Both the position numbers and the translations under genes were made by a program. The notes beneath the pieces are model-generated. The model was not told the DNA's origin. It worked only from the letters and a program-made list of their open reading frames with translations, and ran no database searches. Below are positions 8,657 through 16,288 of a stretch of DNA of 64,000 nucleotides, piece by piece. The stretch covers positions 1,612,001 to 1,676,000 of the forward strand of contig NZ_JAGXTP010000001.1 in the NCBI RefSeq assembly GCF_018334155.1. The letters run 5' to 3'. The DNA is from Devosia litorisediminis. GTDB taxonomy: Bacteria; Pseudomonadota; Alphaproteobacteria; Rhizobiales; Devosiaceae. Each line of letters begins with the position of its first letter. The first letter of the stretch is position 1.

Positions 8657-9054
8657 GCAATCGCAATACACTTCTGTTTGGCGCGGCACTGGTTGCGGCC
8701 ACTGGCGCCGTTGCGGCAGATCACGTGGCTCATCGCGTGGCGGCACCGGCGGCCATAGCCGCAGCAGCGCAAAGTGCGGCGCCATGCTCGGCCGCTCCGT
8801 GTTCAGCGGCACCGTGTTCCGCGGCGCCGTGTTCGGCAGCCCCAGCGGCATCGCCGTGCTCGGCCGCGAGCCCATGTTCGGCCGCGGCACCCTGCTCTGC
8901 GGCACCGGCGGCTGCGCCCTGTTCGGCAGCGCCCGCAGCGGCACCCTGTTCAGCAGCAAGCCCTTGTGCGGCCGTAGCACCGTGTTCGGCAGCACCGGCA
9001 CCTGCGGCGGCGCCGTGTGCAGCAGCGGCGCCTTGCGCGGCGGCCGGGCAGTAG
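8653..9054 (+). CDS. Pro-Cys-Ser-Ala-Ala repeat protein with N-terminal hydrophobic segment
   Basis: 133 residues. The first ~22 residues look like a signal or anchor (LLFGAALVAATGAVAA). The rest is almost only Ala, Pro, Cys and Ser. There are 13 Pro-Cys dipeptides, most as PCSAA, with four perfect tandem units at the start and looser spacing later. All 13 cysteines lie in these units. The gene overlaps the YeeE stop by 4 nt and is followed after 9 nt by a DUF6969-like gene, so it belongs to the operon. No enzyme fold is possible; the composition suggests a flexible multi-thiol carrier or metal/sulfur buffer in the envelope (inference). GC-rich repeats could vary in copy number. Confidence 0.75.
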   Translation: MSNRNTLLFGAALVAATGAVAADHVAHRVAAPAAIAAAAQSAAPCSAAPCSAAPCSAAPCSAAPAASPCSAASPCSAAAPCSAAPAAAPCSAAPAAAPCSAASPCAAVAPCSAAPAPAAAPCAAAAPCAAAGQ

Positions 9055-9063
9055 GCGGCGCGT

Positions 9064-9666
9064 ATGGACGCGTTGCGCCGGGCAGCTCAGGAAGCGGTGT
9101 TCTGCGAAACCGTTCTCGCCAAGTCCGGCGACAATGTTCTGCTCGACACGCTGCGCGGCGCAGCGCCCGTGACCTGGACCCATTACCCTCCCGGTGACGT
9201 GTTTGATCGTGAGAGTGGTGCGCAGTGGTACTATCACTGCCACGACACGGCTTGGGACGCTGGCGAGCACGGGCATTTTCACTGCTTCATCCGCCCGGCG
9301 GGCAGTGAGGGGCCCATTCACCATCTGGTCGCTGTGGGGGTGGATGCCTATGGCACGGCGATCCGGCTGTTTACGGTCAATCAGTGGGTGGTCGATGATG
9401 TGTGGGCCGATGCGGACACTACCATTGCGCTGCTGGAGCGGTTCGACATGCAGATGGCGCGGCCGTCCTATCTGGCCAATCGCTGGCTGACGGCGATTGT
9501 GGGCTTGTACCACGACGAAATTGCGGCTCTGATCACCCAACGTGATGCCGTGCTTGGCGTACACACGCCGCCTGAAGGGACACAAACCCTGCAGGACCGG
9601 TCGCTTGAGGTGGTATCCGAATGCGCGATCGATCTGAAGGCGCGCGCCGCCGAGCTGGGTGTATAA
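9064..9666 (+). CDS. DUF6969-like protein with His-rich motif
   Basis: 200 residues, soluble, no signal peptide. It matches my memory of the family catalogued as DUF6969: HYPPGDV, then YYHCHD, then GEHGHFHCF, then LFTVNQWV and RPSYLANRW. The clustered His and Cys (YYHCH and HGHFHC) look like a metal or cofactor site. AGGCGG precedes the ATG. It sits 9 nt after the Cys-repeat gene. Function is unknown; co-transcription suggests it acts on or with the Cys-repeat protein or the imported sulfur compound. Confidence 0.7.
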   Translation: MDALRRAAQEAVFCETVLAKSGDNVLLDTLRGAAPVTWTHYPPGDVFDRESGAQWYYHCHDTAWDAGEHGHFHCFIRPAGSEGPIHHLVAVGVDAYGTAIRLFTVNQWVVDDVWADADTTIALLERFDMQMARPSYLANRWLTAIVGLYHDEIAALITQRDAVLGVHTPPEGTQTLQDRSLEVVSECAIDLKARAAELGV

Positions 9667-9707
9667 GTCCGTTCTGACCCAAGCCGGGTCCGCCAGTGGA
9701 GATCTGC

Positions 9708-9956
9708 GTGACCCGTTCGCCGCCCAGCCACGCCACCCCTCTGCAACGCGCGCTGAGCCCGCAGGTGCTCCGAAAATCCCTGCTGGTTGCTTTTATCGTG
9801 GGCTCGGTGCTCAATTTGATCAATCAGGGCGATGCCATGATGAGCGGTCAGGGCGTCAGCGTCTTCAAGATCGTGCTGACCTATTGCGTGCCGTTTCTGG
9901 TGTCGACCTATGGCGCCTGGAGCATGGCCCGGCTGATCAAGCCGGACGCGAGCTGA
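9708..9956 (+). CDS. NrtS-like small nitrate/nitrite transporter
   Basis: 82 residues with two hydrophobic segments (LLVAFIVGSVLNLINQGDA and FKIVLTYCVPFLVSTYGAW). The motif pattern VGS.LN.INQGD...VPFLVSTYGA is that of NrtS proteins, which move nitrate/nitrite. The GTG at 9708 is preferred because GGAG lies 6 nt upstream; a GTG at 9696 is in frame. It is placed after the DUF6969-like gene in the same direction. Confidence 0.65.
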   Translation: MTRSPPSHATPLQRALSPQVLRKSLLVAFIVGSVLNLINQGDAMMSGQGVSVFKIVLTYCVPFLVSTYGAWSMARLIKPDAS

Positions 9957-9973
9957 CCCAAGGAACGCTTGGG
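9957..9973 (+). terminator. Short hairpin after nrtS-like gene
   Basis: CCCAAG-GAACG-CTTGGG, a 6-bp stem directly at the stop of the NrtS-like gene. There is no T-tract; a weak stop or pause at best. Confidence 0.3.
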
Positions 9974-10022
9974 GCATCGGGGCGTTGGGTTAGCAGCGTC
10001 AACAAACAAGGATTTTCGAGCC

Positions 10023-10319
10023 ATGGATCACTCCCAGCATACTCCCCTGAGCAGTCACGAACTGACTCCAGAGACACTGCAGGGCGCGACAATTTACGGC
10101 GCCGATGACGAATCTGTGGGCCATGTCTCGCATCTGCATGGCAGTGGCGCGGCCTGTCAGGTGATTGTGGATGTCGGTGGCTTTCTGGGACTGGGTGCCA
10201 AGCACGTTGTGGTTGGGCTGGGACAGCTGGAATTCATGCGCGACGAAAACGGCAAGGTGCATGCAGTAACCGGCTGGACCAAGGATCAGCTCAAATCCAT
10301 GCCTGAGCACGAGGACTAA
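10023..10319 (+). CDS. PRC-barrel domain protein
   Basis: 98 residues: a polar N-terminus, then a PRC-barrel-like beta fold (GATIYGADDESVGHVS, VIVDVGGFLGLGAKHVVVGL, TGWTKDQLKSMPEHED). Such small PRC-barrel proteins are common in alphaproteobacteria with unknown or stress-related roles. The ATG at 10023 has AAGGA 10 nt upstream; an earlier in-frame ATG at 9969 would start inside the preceding hairpin. Confidence 0.75.
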   Translation: MDHSQHTPLSSHELTPETLQGATIYGADDESVGHVSHLHGSGAACQVIVDVGGFLGLGAKHVVVGLGQLEFMRDENGKVHAVTGWTKDQLKSMPEHED

Positions 10320-10345
10320 GCGTAGCCATCAGGTTACGCTTTACA
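10319..10345 (+). terminator. Rho-independent terminator
   Basis: AGCGTAGCC-ATCA-GGTTACGCT (9 bp including one G-U), then TTACATTTAT. It begins at the last base of the PRC-barrel stop and separates that gene from the FNR-box promoter. Confidence 0.65.
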
Positions 10346-10377
10346 TTTATGACTGAAGCCGGGCATCGCGCCGGCAT

Positions 10378-10418
10378 TTGATCCGGATCAAGGCAAGTGC
10401 CTGAGGCAAGGCTAAGAT
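10378..10418 (+). promoter_or_regulatory. FNR/FixK-type box and -10 element upstream of USP gene
   Basis: TTGATCCGGATCAA (10378-10391) is a perfect FNR/FixK/Anr consensus TTGAT-N4-ATCAA. TAAGAT at 10413-10418 could be the -10. That spacing puts the box centre near -41.5, the class II activator position. It indicates oxygen-regulated expression of the downstream universal stress protein. Confidence 0.75.
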
Positions 10419-10445
10419 GCCCCCATTCGCCATGGGAGATCTGAG

Positions 10446-11264
10446 ATGGAAATTCGCAATATCGTAGTCGGCCTGACCATCGATGCGGTCGATGCGGATC
10501 TGGTCGCACTCGCTGTTGATCTGGCGCGGCACCACAAGGCGAGCCTGACCGGCTTTGTCGCCGCCCAGCCGCCCGTTGTGGCCAGCATGGGCGCCGGCGA
10601 CGTGGCAGGCGTGCTCTATACAGAGCAGCTCAACGAGATCGAGGCCTCGATCAAGGATGTGCGCGACAAATTCAAGGCGCTGGTGCCGGCCAGCATCAAG
10701 ACCGACTTTGCCGGGCGCGTGCAACAACCCGCGATCGGGTTGATCGATGTGGCCCGCAAGGCGGATCTGATCATCATCGGCTCGGCTGGTGAGGCACGTG
10801 ATGATGGCTTCCGCAGTATTGATATTGGCGAGGTACTGCTCGGTGCCGGACGCCCGGTTCTGCTGGTGGCGCAAGGCGCAAGCAAGCTCAAGGCCGACAA
10901 GATCGTTGTCGCCTGGAAGGATACCAAGGAAGCGCGTCGGGCTATCGTGGATGCTCTGCCGCTGCTCAAGGCCGCCAGCGACGTGCAGGTCGTGGTGATC
11001 GACGAAGGCAATCTGGGGCCGGAGCGCGAAAGCATGCTGGATGCCGTTGCCTGGCTGGAGAGCCATGAGGTCAAGGTACGCGGCGACGTGCTGCCTGATG
11101 AGGACGGGGCGGCGAACGCGATCACCAAGGCAGCGAAAACAGCTGGCGCGGACCTGATCGTCAGTGGCGCCTACGGCCATAGCCGGCTGCGGGAATGGCT
11201 CGTTGGCGGGGTGACGCGGGACCTTCTGGCCACACCCGGGATCCATCGCTTCCTGTCCAACTAG
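10446..11264 (+). CDS. Universal stress protein, tandem UspA domains
   Basis: 272 residues with two UspA domains. The second carries the ATP-binding pattern SGAYGHSRLREWLVGGVTRD (G-2x-G-9x-G(S/T)-like). The first is more degenerate (IIIGSAGEARDDGF). Tandem USPs in Rhizobiales are often induced under low oxygen or stress, which fits the FNR/FixK box 55 bp upstream. Cytoplasmic. It is transcribed alone between two hairpins. Confidence 0.88.
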   Translation: MEIRNIVVGLTIDAVDADLVALAVDLARHHKASLTGFVAAQPPVVASMGAGDVAGVLYTEQLNEIEASIKDVRDKFKALVPASIKTDFAGRVQQPAIGLIDVARKADLIIIGSAGEARDDGFRSIDIGEVLLGAGRPVLLVAQGASKLKADKIVVAWKDTKEARRAIVDALPLLKAASDVQVVVIDEGNLGPERESMLDAVAWLESHEVKVRGDVLPDEDGAANAITKAAKTAGADLIVSGAYGHSRLREWLVGGVTRDLLATPGIHRFLSN

Positions 11265-11280
11265 ACTCTGCCGATTCTGA

Positions 11281-11304
11281 CTGCTGTGGCTTTTTCCACA
11301 GCAG
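11281..11304 (+). terminator. Hairpin after USP gene
   Basis: CTGCTGTGG-CTTTTT-CCACAGCAG: a perfect 9-bp stem with the T-run in the loop instead of the tail. The same architecture occurs at 14686. Confidence 0.5.
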
Positions 11305-11365
11305 CACCAGCGATTTAGAAACCCTCTTGCGTTTGCCATCGAAATCGGATTGTCTGCTCGCCATC

Positions 11366-11460
11366 CACAGGGGTGCTCCGTATAGCCGGGGCTGAGACGC
11401 GGGCGACATGCCTGTAAACCCTTCAAGCTGATCTGGGTAATACCAGCGGAGCGAGGCGGG
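11366..11460 (+). promoter_or_regulatory. TPP riboswitch (THI box)
   Basis: Conserved TPP aptamer elements in order: GGGGTGCTC near 11370, CTGAGA (11392-11397), ACCCTT (11418-11423), CTGATCTGG and TAATACCAGCG (11428-11448). The 3' edge GCGAGGCGGG is also the ribosome binding site of the ykoF gene starting at 11463. Control is therefore most likely translational, by sequestering this site when thiamin pyrophosphate is bound. Confidence 0.93.
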
Positions 11461-11462
11461 CT

Positions 11463-12071
11463 ATGTATTTCGGCGCACAAATTTCCCTATACCCCATGAC
11501 CGACAATTTCGTCGGCGTGATCATGAGCGCATTGGGTGCGCTCGATCCCTATCGTGAGCAGTTGCGCATCGAGACCGACGATCTCTCGACGCTATTGGTG
11601 GGCCCGCCCGAGGCGGTGATCCCGGCGATGCGCGACATGTTCGTGGCAGCGGCCAAGACCGGTGTGCATTGCACGCTGTCCGCCACTATTTCGCGCGGTT
11701 GTCCGGGCGAGCCCCATGACAGCCGTTGCGATTCACCGCAGCTTGATGGGCCGCTTGCACCGCTTGCGGAACGGCAGGCCCATGCGCTGCAGGCGGTGCT
11801 GCAGGCACCCGATCTGGCCTGTGAGATCGCCGCGCAGTTCTCGCTCTATGTGATGGGCACTGACGATCACATGGATGAAATCTATGGCTGCATCGACTTC
11901 CTCAAGCAGTCCGGCGTGCTGGATCGGCCCAAGAATTTCTGCACCCGACTAGGGGGCGATGCCGGGGCAGTGTTAGCCGCGCTGGAGGCCGCGATCTGCA
12001 GCTTCGGGCCGCCGCAGGGTCACGTGACGATTGACCTGACAGCCTCGGCCAACAGTCCGACGCCGCGCTAA
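11463..12071 (+). CDS. ykoF: YkoF-family thiamin/HMP-binding protein
   Basis: 202 residues with two similar YkoF ferredoxin-like halves (FGAQISLYPM and AAQFSLYVMG). The YkoF family binds thiamin or its hydroxymethylpyrimidine part in the cytoplasm. No signal peptide. First gene behind the TPP riboswitch and upstream of the ABC genes, so it probably handles the imported pyrimidine precursor. Confidence 0.85.
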   Translation: MYFGAQISLYPMTDNFVGVIMSALGALDPYREQLRIETDDLSTLLVGPPEAVIPAMRDMFVAAAKTGVHCTLSATISRGCPGEPHDSRCDSPQLDGPLAPLAERQAHALQAVLQAPDLACEIAAQFSLYVMGTDDHMDEIYGCIDFLKQSGVLDRPKNFCTRLGGDAGAVLAALEAAICSFGPPQGHVTIDLTASANSPTPR

Positions 12072-12120
12072 GCCGGTTCCGTTCTGTCTGCGCCATAGCG
12101 CGCCTCCATCAGGATCAGTT

Positions 12121-12909
12121 ATGTCCAAAAACGCAGAATATGCGCGCGCCCTGGGCCGCGTTGCCCCAGCCGTTATCTCGGTGGGCGCCATCATCGTGGC
12201 CTGGGAGCTTTACGCCCAGTTTGCCGATATCGCGCCGACGACGCTGCCGCCGCCTTCGCGTGTGGTGACCCAGGCAGTGCAGCATCGTCAGGCGCTGTGG
12301 GACAATACAGTGCCCACACTGACTGCAACGCTGGCGGGGTTCGCCTGCTCACTGCTGGCCGCCTTTGTGTTTTCGGTGCTGATCGACTTCTTCGAGCCGC
12401 TGCGCCGGGCGCTGTTTCCGGTGTTCATCATCAGCCAGACCCTGCCGCTGGTGGCGATCGCCCCGCTGATCGTGCTGTGGTTCGGCTTCGGTCTGGCGCC
12501 CAAGATCATGCTGGTGGCGCTGGTCACCTTCTTTCCGATGCTGGTAGCGCTGGTTCAGGGCTATGCTGCCACTGACCGAGACATCACCGCGCTGCTGGCC
12601 TCGATGGGTGCGGGGCGGGGCCGCATCTTCGTGCTGGCGCGGCTGCCGACGGCCCTGCCCTATTTCTTCGCCGGGCTGCGCATCTCGATCACCTATGCGG
12701 TGGTGGGCGCCATCTTTGCCGAATATGCCGGGGCCGCCAGAGGGCTGGGCATCTACATCCTGAATTCCAAGAACAATTTCCGTCCCGATCTGGTGCTGGC
12801 TGCGGTGCTGGTCAGCGCCAGCCTGACGCTGATGCTGTTCGGGGTGACGGTGCTGATCCAGCGCCTCGCCATGCCCTGGGCGCGGTTGAGCCAAGGGGCA
12901 AAACCATGA
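12121..12909 (+). CDS. thiX: ABC transporter permease for thiamin precursor (ThiX-like)
   Basis: 262 residues, six membrane segments, BPD_transp_1 fold. The EAA loop interacting with the ATPase is around ITALLASMGAGRGRIFVLAR. AGGA lies before the ATG. Homologs in riboswitch-controlled ThiXYZ systems import formylaminopyrimidine or HMP. The stop overlaps the next start (ATGA). Confidence 0.85.
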   Translation: MSKNAEYARALGRVAPAVISVGAIIVAWELYAQFADIAPTTLPPPSRVVTQAVQHRQALWDNTVPTLTATLAGFACSLLAAFVFSVLIDFFEPLRRALFPVFIISQTLPLVAIAPLIVLWFGFGLAPKIMLVALVTFFPMLVALVQGYAATDRDITALLASMGAGRGRIFVLARLPTALPYFFAGLRISITYAVVGAIFAEYAGAARGLGIYILNSKNNFRPDLVLAAVLVSASLTLMLFGVTVLIQRLAMPWARLSQGAKP

Positions 12910-13691
12910 GCGCGCCACGCCTGGAACTGCGCGGTATCGCCAAGCGCTTTGATGGGCTGGCAGTACTGGACGAGATCTCACTGCATGTCCGCAAGGGTGA
13001 GTTCGTCTCCATTCTGGGGCCGTCAGGGGCCGGCAAGTCGACCATTTTCAAGCTGCTGACCGGGGGGCTGGCACCCGATGCCGGCAGCGTCGCCTTTGAC
13101 GGCGCGCCGCTATTGGCAGAACGGCGCCCCTTCGCCTTCATGCCCCAGCATGACGCGCTGATGCCGTGGCGGCGGATCATCGACAACACCACGCTGGGCC
13201 TGGAAGTTCAGGGCATGTCGCGCAGCGCAGCGCGTGAGCGGGTGATGACGCTGTTTCCCGAATTTGGCCTGGCCGGGTTCGAGCAGCATTGGCCCGCCCA
13301 GCTTTCGGGCGGCATGCGGCAACGCGCGGCGCTACTGCGCACAGTAGTGCAAGAGCGCGACATGCTGCTGCTCGATGAACCCTTTGGCGCGCTGGACGCG
13401 CTGACCCGTGCGGGTATGCAGCGTTGGCTGCAGACCATGTGGGAGCGCCACAGCTGGACCACGTTGCTGATTACCCATGATGTGCGCGAGGCGGTTTTCC
13501 TGTCGGACCGTATCTACGTGCTGACCGATCGCCCCGCCCGGGTGCTCACCGAAATTTCCGTATCCCTCCCCCGCCCGCGACTGGATCTGGCCTCTGCTCA
13601 GGCCAGTGCCATCGAGGCGGACCTGCTGCACACCCTGCTCAACTCGACTTCCGAACAAAGGAACCGACCATGTTTGACTGCCGTCATCTGA
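12906..13691 (+). CDS. thiZ: ABC transporter ATP-binding protein (ThiZ-like)
   Basis: 261 residues with Walker A GPSGAGKST, signature LSGGMRQRAAL, Walker B LLLDEPFGALDA and switch TLLITHDVREA, as in nitrate/taurine-type importer ATPases. It overlaps the permease gene by 4 nt and its 3' end overlaps the binding-protein gene by 22 nt. That coupling indicates one transporter. Confidence 0.88.
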   Translation: MSAPRLELRGIAKRFDGLAVLDEISLHVRKGEFVSILGPSGAGKSTIFKLLTGGLAPDAGSVAFDGAPLLAERRPFAFMPQHDALMPWRRIIDNTTLGLEVQGMSRSAARERVMTLFPEFGLAGFEQHWPAQLSGGMRQRAALLRTVVQERDMLLLDEPFGALDALTRAGMQRWLQTMWERHSWTTLLITHDVREAVFLSDRIYVLTDRPARVLTEISVSLPRPRLDLASAQASAIEADLLHTLLNSTSEQRNRPCLTAVI

Positions 13692-14668
13692 TCATCGCCA
13701 CCCTGGCGCTGGGTCTCGTTACACCGGCGCTGGCGCAGGCCACCCCCGTCAAGGTAGCGCTGGACTGGACGCCCAACACCAATCACATCGGGCTCTATGT
13801 TGCCCAGGCCAAGGGCTTTTACGAAGAGGCCGGGCTGGCGGTGGACATCCTGCCCTATACCGACACCTCGGCTGGCACGCTGGTGGCCAACCAGATTGCC
13901 GATTTCGGCATTATCGGCCCGCTGAGCCTGTTTACCCAGCACACCGCCGGCGCTGACCTGATCGGGGTTTATGCAGTGGTGCAGCACGAAACCGGGCGGC
14001 TGGTGTTCAATGACGAGCGCAGCGACATTCAGAGCCCGCGCGATCTGGACGGGCTGACCTATGGCGGGTTTGGCACCAATTGGGAGAATGCCCTGATCGG
14101 TTCGATGATCCGCGCCGATGGCGGCACGGGCGACTTCGAGAACGTGACACTGGGCACCTCGGCCTATGAGGCGCTGGCCAATGGCGCCGTGGACTTCACG
14201 CTGGAGGTCTATACCTGGGAAGGCATCAAGGCCGAACTGGATGGCGATGCGCAGCGGGCATTTGTCTATGCCGATTACGGCGTGCCGGATCAGCACACGA
14301 CCATGCTGGGCTCCAGCCAGGCCTATCTCGATGCGCATCCCGATGAAGCGAAGGCATTTCTGGCGGCCACACAACGCGGCTATGCCTATGCGACCGAGCA
14401 CCCCGATGAGGCCACCGACATCATCATTGCCGCCAGCAATGACATGCTGACCGATGCGACCCTTGTACGGGCGTCGCTGGGCAGCCTGATTGATGGCGAT
14501 TATCTGGTGGGCGCCGACGGGGTAATCGGCACCATGGATGGCGCGAAGATGGCGGCGCTGGGCGACTATCTGCTGAACATCGGGATGCTGGTGGATGGCG
14601 ATGGCGCAACGCTGGAAAGTGCGCCTGATTACAGCCGCTATTTTACCAACGCCTATCTGCCGCAGTAG
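13670..14668 (+). CDS. thiY: Thi5/NMT1-like substrate-binding protein (ThiY)
   Basis: 332 residues with a signal peptide (LIIATLALGLVTPALA) and the NMT1/THI5-like fold: VALDWTPNTNHIGLYVAQAKG, then GGFGTNWENALI. These proteins bind formylaminopyrimidine or HMP in the periplasm. The N-terminal DWTPNTNH motif is typical for ThiY. Last gene of the riboswitch operon. No tenA-type gene follows. Confidence 0.88.
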   Translation: MFDCRHLIIATLALGLVTPALAQATPVKVALDWTPNTNHIGLYVAQAKGFYEEAGLAVDILPYTDTSAGTLVANQIADFGIIGPLSLFTQHTAGADLIGVYAVVQHETGRLVFNDERSDIQSPRDLDGLTYGGFGTNWENALIGSMIRADGGTGDFENVTLGTSAYEALANGAVDFTLEVYTWEGIKAELDGDAQRAFVYADYGVPDQHTTMLGSSQAYLDAHPDEAKAFLAATQRGYAYATEHPDEATDIIIAASNDMLTDATLVRASLGSLIDGDYLVGADGVIGTMDGAKMAALGDYLLNIGMLVDGDGATLESAPDYSRYFTNAYLPQ

Positions 14669-14685
14669 TCGCTGCAGCACAAAGA

Positions 14686-14711
14686 TTGTGTCCCCCTTTT
14701 TGGGGACACAA
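14686..14711. terminator. Hairpin after thiamin-precursor operon
   Basis: TTGTGTCCCC-CTTTTT-GGGGACACAA: a perfect 10-bp stem with T-run loop, 17 nt past the thiY stop and 57 nt before the convergent gene's stop. It can serve both strands. Confidence 0.65.
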
Positions 14712-14767
14712 TGCCCGGTCATGGCGTTTCGGAGGGAGACGCTGCGGCCGGGTTCATGCGTTGAAGG

Positions 14768-15067
14768 TCAGACGCTCCAGAAGCGCGGCCAGTAGACGTC
14801 ACTGTCGAAGTCCTGCGGGATCGGCGACAAGCGGGATATGGCCGTGGCAGCGAATTCGACCTGCAGGGCATAGTGGCGGACATCTTCGGGCATTGGTTGC
14901 CCGGTGATGAATTCACGTGTGCGCCATTCATGGAGCTTGATCGCTCGGAGGCGTCGGCGGGCTTCTGCCTCAACATCCTCGACCAAAACTGACACCGACG
15001 GAGACTGCGAACCCTGCCAGGCTGGCTCGGTCCATTCTCTGCTACCCTCGATTACCGCGAAACGCAC
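14768..15067 (-). CDS. Hypothetical protein, about 99 residues
   Basis: I do not recognise the family. The protein is mixed charged and aromatic (VEDVEAEARRRLRAIKLHEW, YWPRFWSV at the C-terminus) without signal peptide or membrane segment. The GTG at 15067 is chosen because GAGG lies 6-7 nt upstream (CAGAGGACACAGTG); an in-frame GTG at 15106 lacks such a site. It stands alone between convergent thiY and the divergent nucleosidase gene. Confidence 0.5.
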   Translation of the reverse strand: MRFAVIEGSREWTEPAWQGSQSPSVSVLVEDVEAEARRRLRAIKLHEWRTREFITGQPMPEDVRHYALQVEFAATAISRLSPIPQDFDSDVYWPRFWSV

Positions 15068-15161
15068 TGTGTCCTCTGCTCTCTGGCGCCGTGCCGGTGC
15101 GGCCACGCCTCAATTTATCACAAATATCACGCACGCCTTACCGAAGCGGTAACGAAGCGGC

Positions 15162-15189
15162 TTGGCAAGGCGATCGGCTATGCTAGATT
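15162..15189 (+). promoter_or_regulatory. Candidate sigma-70 promoter, leaderless
   Basis: TTGGCA (15162-15167), 16-nt spacer, TAGATT (15184-15189). Transcription would start at or next to the ATG at 15197. There is no Shine-Dalgarno sequence before that ATG. Confidence 0.45.
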
Positions 15190-15196
15190 CGCAAGT

Positions 15197-15790
15197 ATGA
15201 GCATCCTCTATGTCATGGCTGCGCAGGCCGAGTACGGCCCGCACCTGCAAGCCAAAATCAAACCCTTGATGACCGGGGTCGGTCCGGTTGAAGCGGCGGT
15301 GACCGTCACCCGGGCGCTGGCTGAGGCACGCCCCCTGCCGCGTCTGGTGGTGTCGCTGGGATCAGCCGGGTCGCGCGTATTGCCGCAATGCGGCGTGTTT
15401 CAGGCCGTATCGGTGAGCTATCGCGATATGGACGCCTCTGCGCTGGGCATCCCCAAGGGCCAGACGCCGTTTCTGGAGCTGGCGCCAGTGCAGCCATTAT
15501 CGCCGCGCATTGCGGGGCTGGACGGGGCAACGCTATCGACCGGCGCCAATATCGTGTCTGGCGCGGCCTATGTTGGGGTCGATGCCGATATGGTGGATAT
15601 GGAAACCTATGCAGTGCTGCGCGCCTGTCAGGCGTTTGGCGTGCCGCTGGTGGCGCTGCGCGGCATCTCGGATGGTGCAGCCGAACTCGCCCATGTCGAT
15701 GACTGGACGCAATATCTGCACATCATTGATGAGAAGCTGGCGGCGGCCGTGGATCTGATCGAGGTCGAAATGGCAACGGGTCGAATCTAG
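15197..15790 (+). CDS. MTA/SAH nucleosidase-like phosphorylase-family protein
   Basis: 197 residues, shorter than typical MTAN (about 230). The fold is recognised from SLGSAGSRV (base/ribose pocket), DADMVDMETYAVLRAC (catalytic Met-Glu ribose-binding region) and ALRGISDGA with the conserved Asp. It would cleave adenine or a purine from 5'-methylthioadenosine or S-adenosylhomocysteine. The N-terminal acid segment is short, so another nucleoside is possible. The stop overlaps the convergent membrane gene by 4 nt. Confidence 0.75.
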   Translation: MSILYVMAAQAEYGPHLQAKIKPLMTGVGPVEAAVTVTRALAEARPLPRLVVSLGSAGSRVLPQCGVFQAVSVSYRDMDASALGIPKGQTPFLELAPVQPLSPRIAGLDGATLSTGANIVSGAAYVGVDADMVDMETYAVLRACQAFGVPLVALRGISDGAAELAHVDDWTQYLHIIDEKLAAAVDLIEVEMATGRI

Positions 15791-16107
15791 AGCTTGCCGG
15801 CCTTCTTGTCGCGCCGGGCACGGCGCCAAATGCTCCATTTGCGCATGCCGCGCAGGATGGCCGTGTTGACCGGGCCCTGCAGGAAGGCCAGATCAAGTGC
15901 CAGCAGCAAAAGGCCCAGCGGCAGCATCCAGATGCCGAGCACCGGCAAAAAGCTGAAAATGCCGCCCAGAACCAGCACAATGCCCAGTGGAATGCGGAAC
16001 CAGCGCGCACCGGGCCGACGCAAATGTGCCAGAATGCCCGATGATTGGGGAATCTGGCGTTGAATGCGGTCGAACTGGCGGTCCAGCCTGGCGCGGCTCT
16101 TGACCAT
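15787..16107 (-). CDS. Small membrane protein, PGPGW/DUF-type
   Basis: 106 residues with a basic N-terminus then two adjacent hydrophobic segments (IPLGIVLVLGGIFSFLPVLG and MLPLGLLLLALDLAFL), the first containing FLPVLGIWMLPLG, a pattern of small alphaproteobacterial inner-membrane proteins of unknown function. The C-terminus is strongly basic. The ATG at 16107 follows GAGGGGACC. Its stop overlaps the nucleosidase stop. Confidence 0.65.
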   Translation of the reverse strand: MVKSRARLDRQFDRIQRQIPQSSGILAHLRRPGARWFRIPLGIVLVLGGIFSFLPVLGIWMLPLGLLLLALDLAFLQGPVNTAILRGMRKWSIWRRARRDKKAGKL

Positions 16108-16288
16108 TAAGGTCCCCTCGGGTCGGCAAAGATGTGTGTCTGATGTAGTGCGCGCGCGGGTCAACTCCAAGGGCCTTTCTGCAGTTCTGTGGCGCCAATA
16201 GGCTCTTGCGCCGATGATCTGCGCCCCGGGCGGAACTTCCATGCTCAGCCAGAGTTGAGATGACATCACCGACAAACGGAGCATTTCA

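Noticed and set aside
8493-9197. Alternative frames across the Cys-repeat gene
   Set aside because: Repeats make every frame open. The 8653 frame is chosen because of the ATGA coupling and signal-like N-terminus.
9814-9826. Second FNR-like site TTGATCAA
   Set aside because: Lacks the 4-nt spacer and lies inside the NrtS-like gene.
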